Assembly (NCBI GenBank): GCA_030562195.1
Contig: JAUJPP010000005.1
Span: 18,463,106-18,527,105 of the forward strand
DNA length: 64,000 nucleotides
Direction of reading: 5' to 3'
Origin: Nipponacmea schrenckii
Lineage: Eukaryota; Mollusca; Gastropoda; Lottiidae
The notes beneath the pieces are model-generated. The model was not told where the DNA came from and did not search any database. It saw nothing but the letters and a program-made list of their open reading frames with translations. The position numbers and the translations under genes were made by a program. Positions 1-11,100 of the stretch are shown here, piece by piece (the first letter of the stretch is position 1; each line of letters starts with the position of its first letter).

Positions 1-479
1 TGTTTAATACCATGAATTTGTATTTGTTTGTTTATATGTAACTTATAATGGTTTATAATTTAAATATTATTGGGTAAAAAGTGATTCGTTCTTTTTATGA
101 GTAAAAGGAAATGATACTTTACTAAGGTACTTCGGATTCTGTCTATCCATTGGTTCTTGGTATAAATCTATCTCGGATTATCTAGTAAAATATTGCAGTT
201 GGCAATGTAAACTCAAAACTAAACATTTGACACTCATCATTTGCCAAATAGTGTTAAGAAACTTTTCTTAATAGAGTCGTTGTTGCGATTATGGTTAAAG
301 GTATTTTTAAGGGTATTATTTCACACATTTTTCTACTGATCGGCCTACGTAGCACGTGACAGAGCACTTCAATCTATAATCATGTTACGTGGCATATTAA
401 TACCACTTGCAATTGATCTCAAGATAGAAGAGGAATATGTCAATCAATCAATCAGAGTGAACGTGGCATTGGCATGCTG
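1..479. other. Non-coding flank, nothing recognised
   Basis: AT-rich sequence without a convincing open frame, splice-bounded exon or recognisable repeat. It precedes the decayed transposase. Confidence 0.5.
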
Positions 480-1330
480 AATACAGGAACATTCGTCACT
501 GACGTTGTGAGGGTTATGGGATGCAGTCGACTGACCATCCATCTCCATCTCCGTCGTCTGCATACTGGCACCACAGCTGAACGCCACCGTCCTGGTCAAC
601 CATGTATTATGTCACCCACAAATACCAACAGATAATCTTACGCCATTTTGCGTAAACAGTTTGTCACTGCTACATCCACTGGGAATAAATTTTTTGGAGG
701 TCAAGTGATTGTCCAAACCATTCGAATGCCTGCGCTTTGCCCAACTTCATGAACGGCGGCCATATACTTGACTTATTCTAACCCGGTTCTATCGACGCCA
801 AGGTCTTCTTTGGACACGAAGGCATCTGAGATGGACCCAGCGAGATTCGAATAGGATGTGTTTATTGACGAATCAAAGTTTTTTCACTAACTTTTGCTGA
901 TGGAAGGGTTTGAGTGTGGAAAAAACAAAGAGAACGCATTGACCATTGTTGTGTACAGGAAGTGGTTCGCTTTGGGACGGTATGAACGGTCATGCTTGAT
1001 TCCCACTCATTGTCAACCAGGGAACAGGTGCTTGTTCCAGAGATTTTAACATTAATTGCAGCTCTTGGCTCTGGTCTGACTTTCCAACTCGATAACGTCA
1101 GACCTCATACGGCGAATTTAACCACGAATCTCTCCAGGCACGCTGGCATCCACCAATGTCATGGATTGGCCCTCAAGAACTTGCAGCAGCTTGGTACCAT
1201 GCTGGTACAAATATGGCTGCGCATTCCCCAAACTTTGTTCAGACGCACCATCCCATCCATGAGGAGAAATTGTATTAAGATTATTGACTTTGAAACGAGT
1301 TTTTTTTTTAACACGGTAAAAGCATTATAA
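480..1330 (+). pseudogene. Decayed Tc1-type (Tc1/mariner) transposase
   Basis: Translations in shifting frames keep the order of a Tc1 transposase. A basic helix-turn-helix-like part lies near 510-700. The segment ending CCVQEVVRFGT lies at about 890-980. The FQLDNVRPHTANLTTN block at about 1083-1130 corresponds to the family's HDNARPHTA motif, which holds the second catalytic aspartate. It is followed by a MDWPS-like remnant of the MEWPAxSPDLNPIE region near 1160. In-frame stops and frameshifts break it into pieces, and the longest open piece (992-1330) has no intact DDE triad. I could not place terminal inverted repeats. It is almost certainly a dead copy. Confidence 0.75.
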
Positions 1331-1499
1331 TTTATTACATTTCGAATGTGCGTTTCAAAACGTACATGGAACGACACATTGCTCAAAAGATGAAGGTTTT
1401 TGATTATATAAACTTCAAGTGAAAGCCCAAATTCAAATTCAAGCAAAAGCGTACAAAATTATTACAAGGGAGGCAATCAAATTGTAATTGTGCAACATC

Positions 1500-1954
1500 A
1501 GGACTTAGTCCAGTAAACATTTTATGCTAATGATTGTATTACGAATTTAGTCCTTTCTATTTTTAGAAATCCTCTTTCTCCCTTTCTTTGGGTTTTTTTG
1601 CATGCCCATTTTTGACTAATTTGTGGTCTATTTGAAATTCGATGTCTGAAATTGTATTTTCTTTCAAAATTTCTGAGATAATGAGAGATTTAATTGGGGG
1701 AAGATTATTTCTAAAAAATAGTGGTTTTGTGTGCAGTGACAGTCAAGCGGATGTGATAAAATGTAGTGGTATTGCCCCATGGACTGAATGTGAGACAGGA
1801 CCATGTCCTTTTGTATAGGGTCTAATTCCGACCCATGTAAAATAATGAGTTTATTATTATTATTATAAAAGGAAGGGAGAAAGAGGGTTTCTAAAAATAG
1901 CTCGGACTAAATTTCTAAATCATTAGCATAAAATGTGTTTGTGGTCCGAGTCGA
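1500..1954. mobile_element. MITE with about 85 bp terminal inverted repeats
   Basis: The left end (about 1500-1592, running from GGACTTAGTCCAGT through CTATTTTTAGAAATCCTC) is the reverse complement, with mismatches, of the right end (about 1867-1954). The interior includes CTGAAATTGTATTTTCTTTC and CAGTGACAGTCAAGCGGATG. These recur several times at 39.3-42.1 kb, so this is a multicopy family. There is no coding capacity. The superfamily is unknown; target-site duplications were not resolved. Confidence 0.65.
1768..1866 (+). repeat. Short dispersed repeat with TTA-repeat tail
   Basis: The stretch from GGACTGAATGTGAGACAGGA through CCCATGTAAAATAATGAG ends in a (TTA)n tail. A second copy in opposite orientation lies at 26,990-27,095. 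A simple-repeat 3' tail suggests a SINE or LINE tail fragment. Here it sits inside the MITE. Confidence 0.5.
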
Positions 1955-2519
1955 TAAATACGCACTCAGACAGGTAATTCAGATGTCACATTCAAGCCAG
2001 GTCAATACTTTAGTTTCTTGACCAAATGGCAGTAGATCACTACATATATGGACTTAGACATGTAATTCATTTACCATCTGTTTCCATGTTAAATCACGAA
2101 TTGAACCTTCTAGAAATTTTTCCAGAAATCTCTCTTAAAACTTAAGTCGCATGAAAACCTGGCCAATACTTAGTTTCTGTACAACAATTTTTATTCAATA
2201 TAGCGTGGCCATGACAATTTTAAACTAGTCAAAATGAACATTAAAATTAATTTTCTCGTTAATGAGTGAAACTAGGATTAAACGAATGGCGAATCATGTC
2301 CCTTTTAATTGGAAAAAAATCGTACACATGAGAAATTATTATTAGAATCAAACTGAACTTTGTAACCTATTATTAACCAGTAAACAATTATCACGTTTGT
2401 CAAGTTAAGCGTGAACAATCATATTTTTGTTCGGCGCAATGTGCCTTAACATTGCGTGAGATGGGGATTACATATACAAAGTGAACATAATTATGGTAAA
2501 ATAGCTTGCCAGGCAAGGT
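1955..2519. other. Intergenic DNA, nothing recognised
   Basis: AT-rich non-coding DNA between the MITE and the pearl-like element. No exon, RNA gene or repeat that I can support. Confidence 0.4.
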
Positions 2520-2699
2520 AATATACGCCCACTGGCAGCATTTAATTCAAATAAAAACTTTTCAGTGAGGTTACAAGTCGAATGAAATATTCAACCTTCC
2601 AACCTATTTTTTTCTAGGGTCTCTAGTTTTATTAAAAACTGTCAAGAATTGTACCTAATAACAACTCATTAAATATTTTTCGGTATTTTTATGATTTGC

Positions 2700-4545
2700 A
2701 ATAGGGTTCACCCTTAATAATATTTTGATATTTTTAATTCTTAATAAGGCTCATCCTTGGTTGATATTAAACCATTTCAGCGAGTTTTGTCAAAAAGGAA
2801 TGTTTAAAGTTGAAAGCGTTTTTGAAAACAGGCGCAATAACTGACACTAAATATTTTTCGATTTATCTGATTTTCAATAGGGTTTATCCTTGTGAGAAAA
2901 CAAATACTAAAGCCAAGTTTCATCAAAATCCATTCAAAATTGTTCTTTCTAGAGTGTTTACGAGTTTAATTGAACGCGTTTTCAAAAACAAGGTCAATAA
3001 CTTGTACTAAATATTTTTCGATTTTCAATAGGGTTCATCCTTGGGAGACAACAAATACTCCAGCCAAGTTACATCAAAATCCATTAAAAATTGTTCTTTC
3101 TAGAGTGTTTACAAGCTAAAATTGAACGCGTTTTCAAGAACAAGGGCTATAACTGACAATAATTATATTTCGATTTATTTGATTTATAATAGGGTTCATC
3201 ATTGGGTAATAACAAATACTCAAGCCAAGTTTAATCAAAATCCATTAAGAATTGTTCTATCTAGAGTGTTTACAAGCTAAAATTGAACGCGTTTTCAAGA
3301 ACAAGAGCAGTAACTCATACTGAAAAATTTTTCGATTTCGCTGATTTTCAATAGGGTTCATCCCTGAGTTATAACACACTCTCACACCAAGTTTCATCGA
3401 AATCGGTCAAGAATTGTGCCATGTAGAGTGTTTACGAGACAAAAATCGAACGTGTTTAAAAGAACAAGGGCAATAATTCATATTAGATATATTTTTAATT
3501 TTCAATAGGGCTCATCCCTTGCGATATCAAACAATTTCAGTGAGTTTTGTCAACATTGGTCATGAATTGTACCTTCTAGAGTGTTTATTAGCCAAAAAGT
3601 TAAACCCGTTTTCAAACACAAGGGCAATAACTGACACTAAATATATTTCGATTTATTTGATTTTCAACAAGGTTCATCCTTGGGTAAAAACAAATACTCA
3701 AGCCAAGTTTTATCAAAATCCATTAAGAATTGTTCTTTCTAGAGTGCTTACAAGCTAAAATTGAACGCGTTTTCAAACACAAGGGCAATAACTGATACTA
3801 AATATTTTTCGATTTAACTGAATTTCAATAGAGTTCATCCTTAGGTGATTACAAATACTCATGCCAAGTTATGTCAAAATCGCTCAAGAATTGTGACTTG
3901 TAGAGTGTTTACAAGGCAAAAATCCAACACATTTTATAGAACAAGGGCAATAATTCCTATTAAATATATTTCGATATGTGCTATTTTCAAAAGGGTTCAT
4001 TCTTGGGTGATATTAAACAATTTCAGCAAGTTTTGTCAAAATCGGTCAATAAATGTGCTTTGTAGAGTGTTTACAAGCTAAAAATTGAACGCGTTTTCAA
4101 AAACAAGGGCAATAACTGATATAAATTTTTTTTCGATTTGACTGGTTTTCAATAGGCTTCCTCCTTGGGTGATAACAAATACTCAGGCCAAGTTTCATTA
4201 AAATCCATTAAGAATTGTTCTTTCTAGAGTGTTTACAAGCTAAAATTGAACGCGTTTTCAAGAACAAGGGCAATAACTCATACTTAATGTTTTTCGATTT
4301 CGCTGATTTTCGATAGGGTTTATCCTTGAGTTATAACATACTCTCACACCAAGTTTCATCAAAATCGGTCAAGAATTGCACGTTGTAGAGTGTTTACGAG
4401 CCATTCAAGAACAATGGCACGAACTCATACTAATTTTTTTCCGATTTCGCTGATTTTCAATAGGGTTCATCCTTGCGTGATCATAAACACTCATATTAAG
4501 TTTCATCTAAATCCGTCAAGAATTACACCGTGTAGAGTGTTTACG
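2700..4545 (+). repeat. Core tandem repeats of the pearl-like element
   Basis: The landmark AGAGTGTTTA (or a close variant) recurs at about 2951, 3100, 3261, 3427, 3580, 3743, 3902, 4063, 4227, 4387 and 4534, giving spacings of 147-166 bp. Other landmarks per unit are AATAGGGTTCATCC, CCAAGTTTCATCAAAATC and GAACGCGTTTTCAA. Units differ by many substitutions, so the array is old. Confidence 0.8.
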
Positions 4546-4553
4546 AGCAATTG

Positions 4554-4658
4554 TGGGCGGACGGACGGACGGACCGACGGACGGACGGACGGACGGACGG
4601 ACGGACGGACGGACGGACGGACGGACGGACGGACGGACGGACGGACGGACGGACGGAT
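4554..4658 (+). repeat. ACGG tetranucleotide microsatellite
   Basis: About 26 near-perfect ACGG units with one interruption (ACCG near 4573). It directly follows the core repeats of the pearl-like element and is part of that element's architecture. Confidence 0.95.
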
Positions 4659-4970
4659 GTGGGTGACGACAATATACGCCCCCCATTTCATGTGGGCGTA
4701 TATGGTAAAATAACTATGTTATATGTGTTACGTAATTATTATGCTATTGGTATATACATTACAGACCGTAATAAATCTAGGTAAGAGGCGTGGCTGGTTA
4801 ATAACTGGGTCAAGTAATATCCAATGGAATTCGAGAGTTCATAATACACATTTGTAGTGATTTGATCTATTGTGAACTGTTTGTGAGAGTGATAGTGTTT
4901 TCTTGCCAGTAAGAGGGCTTAAATTTGTGTGTAACATCGATGACATCTAAATTATCATTATCAATGTGCA

Positions 4971-5182
4971 ATGACAATGTCAGTATTTGTCATGTTTTTT
5001 ATATCAATTGTGTTATTTGGAGTAAAAGTTACCATCACGTTATCAATAGCGAATGAGAGACCTTTATCCGATAGCGTGAGTGGCAGTGGGGTCGTGAGTA
5101 GTTTCGATGCATGCAAAGCCAGGATTAAAACAGGGGAACTTATTAACCTCCAGCCATTAACAAGAAACGATGGATATGCCAG
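4971..5182 (+). CDS. Receptor kinase exon 1
   Basis: Encodes the start methionine, a hydrophobic signal peptide (residues 1-25) and the beginning of the ectodomain through [18 protein letters not shown] and GYA. It ends in phase 2 at AG|GTAACT. A second ATG six bases downstream is an equally possible start. Confidence 0.8.
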
Positions 5183-8100
5183 GTAACTGCACCTATGATC
5201 TCTGTATTAAAAATGCCATAAAACGATAAAAACATTAAATATTACTTGACCTAGTTTCATATTAAAGCTACCATGTGTCTATTAATGTTGTTATTGTTTG
5301 TATTATTAAAGCAAAAAGTCATGTTCATGAATGTGAAATAAGGAAACCAAATAGTAATAACAATAATAATAATGATAATAGTTTATTCGCACTCATGAGT
5401 TTATTCGGACTCATGATGCACATGAATTAAAAATATACATATATATGTTATTTACACAATGTTCATTTTAAAGTACACATAAAGTTTATAATATGATTCC
5501 AATTTGTGGCTTCATTTCGATTAAAGTCACTGTACTGTAAGGACAAATAACCTTAGATAGTAATATGTCGATGACAATCCTGCGTCAAAGAAGGTTACAA
5601 ATACATCAGAATGTTTATTATAAGTTCTTCTCCTAATGTATGCAAGTACGCCTAACAGAATTGGTTCCACATTGCACAACAGGGAGCTGCGCCAAAAAGT
5701 CGCACACCCACCAAAAGACCGACCATTAATAAAATAGAGTTGCACTCCGTACCGGAGTTTCCTTTGACGCAAACAATACAGGGAATTTAATTGGGAATTA
5801 TTGCAGATGTTCGGTTCAAACCAGTGCATTTATATTAAGGCAGAGTCAAGAGAGTTACATAATTTATCGATGCATTGTATTCTACATTATGAATGGCCGT
5901 ATTCGCTGACGTACAATCCAATCTGCTGCATTTACCATTTCTGTCATTCAAGAAAGGGTGCAGTTGCAATCAAGGTATCACGCAAAGATCGCAATATCTT
6001 GACCATCATGAAGATGATATTTGTCAGTATATATGTCATCGTGTGTTGTGTACTGGAATAAAATATATTTACGCATATAAGACCAGTTATTGAAATAATC
6101 AGAATGTCAGAGACGTTGCAAGTATTTATTCTATTAAGGTTTTTATGACCCACTAGAAATTGAGATATTCATTTACTAGTTTTATCTAAATCAGAATGAA
6201 CCTTGGGTCAGGTATAAAATTATGATAATATGTATAGTTTATCGTAGAATGGGACAAAAAAGTCTGTATGGTTAGAACAAAGAGACAAATTGTGCCTCCA
6301 AATTTGTGGGCTCATAAAAGTTGGTTAAAGGTCCAGTCCATTAGGAGTCTTATGCATCAGATAATATAAATCATCTTTAATTAAGTAAATGGAACATTCC
6401 TTGATACATAACAGTGCCAACAATGTCAGAAAACAAATCCGTTAATAGAGTGATATATTGGCTAGGTACAGTATTCTTGATATTTGCCTTCTCTAATTGA
6501 AATGGGTGCAGGTCGTGGAGCCAAGCTGTGCAGTGACTTTGTCCAGGTTTTTCAAAACTCAATCGTAATATGATATTGTTTTGCTCAAAAAGACTGGGCC
6601 ACGGTGATCTCAATTATGAGACCCGCACATCTTCGGCGCTTAAAATTTAAAAGAAAACGAAAGAAAACTTCATATTATTTCTTGGATACCTATTTTCTGG
6701 AATTCCTTCTATCTGTTGGTTTTGGTTGAAACATTTTTTTGAATCGCATGGAATAAAGAAAATCACTAAGACTTTCACATGTTGACCGACACTATAACCG
6801 ACGACCAACCTTGCTTCGACGTTACAACATTGGGCAAAATAAGCAAAATACCTTAACAAGATCTAGTAAATTGTTATGGGGTAGGTAGTTAGAAACCTTG
6901 AAAGATTGATATCGTATCAGGTCAATGGGATATATCAACCAGTGGTTTATATAAGGGAGCCGCAGTGACTCCGTGAGATCTAAAACTTAATTTAATTTTG
7001 TTCAATAATTTCTATCCCTTTTAAGCCAGCTTCATTTTTTCAAAATAGCTCTCTGCTAATCTGATATTTTCAGTTATTCAATGTGTTTTAAATACGAAAA
7101 TTTGCCTGTGTTACGCTTTACACCCTTTTTAAATTTTAAAAAATCTTAGCTGTAAAATTTATCCTATTCCTTTTTGTAAAGAATATATAATACGTTATGT
7201 GTAATGATGTAATCGATCTATTTTTGAATACACTTTTATACATGCAAATAAAAAAAGAAACGCTTGCTCGCTAACCTGAGGGCCCAGGGATCAAGGTCGA
7301 GATGAGCTTTCGGATTTTTCAGCCCGGTTTTTCCTTGTCAATGATGCAGGTCGAAGGGACTTGACATGGAAAAAGCGTCTTGTCGTTCGGATGGGACAAT
7401 AAACCGAGGGCCCGTGTGGTAAAGGCTGTGCACGTTAAAGATCCATCGATAGTTGGAAATCGCAAAAAGGGTAGGCAAATGTCGCTGTCCTGACAAAATT
7501 TCCCTCCGTCTTCATTAGGTAATTCATAAGGTACAGAAGAGTAGGATTCATTTCATTGCATTTCTATTTAGATGACTTAAATGGACCAGGTCCCCTCCGT
7601 TTTGATTTGTTTTTCAGCATTGATATCCTGCAATCTAAGACCATGTTATTGCCCTTAGTATAAGTATTATATTGTGTATCAATCTGTTAAAAACTTAAAT
7701 AAGTACAGTTTGTTTTTTTAATTTGTATAATTTTGTTTCCTGGGATGGGGATTCTATTAGGAGTAGAGACTCACTAAAGTTTGTGGGGTCCGTGGATTTG
7801 GTAAGAGTCACGGATTTAAACAATAGACACACTAGTATCTTACCATTGTGAAATTAATAGTTCTATTTTAAATATCCGATCTTTCCTTTACAGATTCTTT
7901 GCATCCAAACAGTTGTGGAATTATACATTTGATCCGTGTACAGCTTATAATGAACCAAAAGATCCTCATATCGGATTTGGAGACGGTTGCTCCTCTGTGC
8001 TGGTAGGTATTGTATTGTATACACATGTATTGGTATATCATATTGGTCCCTATGCTTGTTGGGCCAATACATATCTCGACAACCCGGATCGATCCCAAAA

Positions 8101-11100
8101 CTTCAAATATACATGGCCAATTGGCGACAGCTGCATATTTTTGACTTGTGTTATTTAAGACTTAATCCGGCGATCGTTACCGTCAGACCAGTTGCTCCCA
8201 AATCCAGTCGATCGCAAGGTCGACCTGACCCCAATTAGAATTCTGAATTGTTATCTATTGTACCAACCAACAAGGATATTTCTGCGGCTCGAGTCCAAAA
8301 CAGATATTTACATTCGCCTTGAAACGTGCCTAAACATAAGCAACAACATCTCGTTTGTCGTGGGGTAAATCTTCTACCTCCATACAGTGTCTTATCAAGA
8401 ACATGCTGAATTAAGGGGGTGTTTTTGTCTCTTCGAGGCGACGCCCCAAATGTCATATCTCACAGGAGACAGTGGATTTAAGATGGCCTTGGGTATACAT
8501 TTTATGTTCATTGAGTTATTTATTTTTTATTTTATACCAAGAGTTAATGTAACCTTCAAAAACATTAAATTTGTTCCATCTACTGGTTAATATAGGTTTT
8601 TTTCAGACATTTTGTATGCCTTTGTATGGTTCCCAATTATGGGATTTTTTCAGTGCATCTGTAGATTAGTTTTTTCTGTTCATGGCGTAAAGGTATAAGG
8701 AGCCCGATCAACATATCTTTTCATACATATAACAGACTGCTCCAAATAATCTGTAACCATTTGTCCAATGAAACACAACAGTATAAAAGATTCATTAAGT
8801 TTCATCATAGTATTATTTATAGCGAATACAAAGTTTAAGAGTGTGTGGTTTGCATGCCCTATATGGCAGTAACTATGTGCAATGATATAAATTTTCTCTG
8901 TCGTTCGACAGTCTGAAATCTGTAAATATAGCGTTGAATTTATGAATTTGTCTTTAGTTGCACATATAATGAAAAGTAATGACCGTGCTAGCTGTTCTGA
9001 TGACGGAGAGTTATTTCCGAGATCAGAGAGTTTATAACATTTCGAGGCAGTAATTATACAGAGTATTTAGTTCTGATTTAAATGAAATAATTGAGATTCT
9101 CGGCACCTCTTAGTTGTAAATTGTTGTATATATTATATTTATACTGTTTTATTTTATGTACGAAATAAAGCATATTATTATTATTATAATAATTTAAACT
9201 ATTTCAGATAAATATTATCTTCAGGTTACGATTATTTGTCGGTCTGATTATTTCAAATAAGCTTGTTTTTATACGTGTATATCTTTTGTATAGATTTGGT
9301 TTTAATTTGAAAACGTAAGGGTTATGATATCGCGCGATGTACAGGAGTCGTTTAGATATATAGAAAGTTCGGCTACCTTATCGATTGCTTGACTTAGTGT
9401 CATTTCTGAAAGTAACATAGGTCTCGGATAGAGCACAATTTCAGATATCCTTATTACTTTTCAGAAATTTCAGCTCCAGACAGTCTTTAATTTCAGCAAA
9501 AGCAAACCGTATGTTTTCATCCATGGGTACATTTGCACAGTTTTTAGCGACATTTGATGAGTCACTGGCAATAAAACAAACTCTTCTATCTTCAATAATT
9601 TATATATCTAATACGACTATATATACACGACTTCGGCTTACAATACTCGGAGAAACATAATCAGGAATTTTTCCTTGTGATTGTGCTACAAGCATGTTTG
9701 ACAATTAGTATCGTCATCAGAAACAGTATTGGTACAACGCCATTGTATTTAGTTTCAGTGGAATTGTAGGAATCACAGTAGTCTGATTGAAAATTGTTAA
9801 GATGCAAATTGATGCTATTTATTACTTTTTGGAAACCTCTCTACAGTCCCTTTAAATTTCGTATGTTTCATTGGATCTAAGATAAGATCTAAGTAAAAAT
9901 TCGTTTAATGATTTGTACATCTTTTTGTAGATGTGTATATATGGTTTTGACGGTATATCTCATCATTATTACACATTAGGTATAGAACGCACTGTTAAAT
10001 TCAGGATGGTAGAAGACGCCACCAACAATAGCACTGCGTTGCAACTAGTTCTTAAAGGCACCAAGTAAGTTTTTCACGATTATATACAAAATAAATATTA
10101 CTTATTCTTACTGGATTGAATAAGTAAAATTTATTCTGTTAGATATCTGCATCAAATGTCCATAATCATTTAAAACGTATACTCTTGGGATGACCAAAAT
10201 AATACTTATTCGGTATCCAGCTATACCACAGAATTCATCTATAAAGCAACAAATCCATGAAACTAAGTAGGCCTAATAATCCGTTTAGCTGAGTCATTTT
10301 GAAACACGCTTAGCAGCAGATGTTATTGCAGTCCAGATATAAGACGTAGTTTGTTTAAGATTGAAATTGACATACATAAAATAATGTTTCCATGTTTTCA
10401 GCTTTGATTGACGCAACCTATTTCTTCAAAGACTTGAAGTAATTGTATCACATCCTTGACAAGTTTGGCTCTAACACAAAATTATTCGTATTTCAGGTCA
10501 ATGAGAAACCGATTGACATTCGTCAGTTTAATTTGTGATAGAAGTCGTACTAAACCTGATGAAGCCCTTTTTGAAATTTCAAGTCCAATGGGAAAAGGCC
10601 CAGTGGTAAGTTCATATTTATCAATAATTCAAGAGAAATTTTCTATTGTTTTTTTTTCTTTCTCTATTTAGATCTTTATAAACAAAAATATTACTTGTAA
10701 GAAAGCAATGAAATAATGCCCCAATACAAATTCTGCAGACCCTTACTAAAATCCGCAGACCACCTATACAACTGTACTAGATTCCGCAGACCCCAACTAA
10801 AATCCGCAGACCACCTATACTAAAACTCGTCATAAAATGAGACCAAGCAAAATGAAAAGAAATTTATAAACACGGAAGGAGATTTTTAAGGTATATTTGA
10901 AGGAACTGTTTGATTTTCGTCTAGTCCATCTGGAGAATATAAACAAATATTCAAGACCCAAATGAGCGCATGAAAATAGTTTTTTTATGTTTGTGACATA
11001 TAATTATTTGGTGAAAGTGCTTCAGAAATAAACGAAAATTTGAGTTCAAGGCTTCGAATTATTTGAAAAAAGTGCCTTAGAATAACACAATAAATATTTG

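Larger units (their letters stand above)
2520..4715 (+). mobile_element. Pearl/Helentron-like non-autonomous element
   Basis: The left edge has ATATACGCCCAC at about 2522. The right edge has a hairpin at about 4673-4704 whose arm is the reverse complement of the same 12-mer. Between them lie about 11-12 degenerate tandem units of roughly 150-165 bp, then a 26-copy ACGG microsatellite. This order (left end, core repeats, tetranucleotide, palindromic right end) is that of the bivalve pearl elements, which are considered Helentron/Helitron derivatives. It has no proteins of its own; short open frames across it are chance. Confidence 0.65.

Noticed and set aside
4390..4784. Open frames encoding RTDG or VRPS repeats on both strands
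   Set aside because: They are translations of the ACGG microsatellite. A 4 bp repeat stays open in all frames.
5527..5829. 100-codon open frame on the - strand in kinase intron 1
   Set aside because: No family signature, no splice or start context, and it lies inside an intron whose flanking exons join in phase without it.
8235..8590. Overlapping open frames on both strands after kinase exon 2
   Set aside because: Neither strand has exon borders compatible with exons 2 and 3, and the sequence is not recognised.
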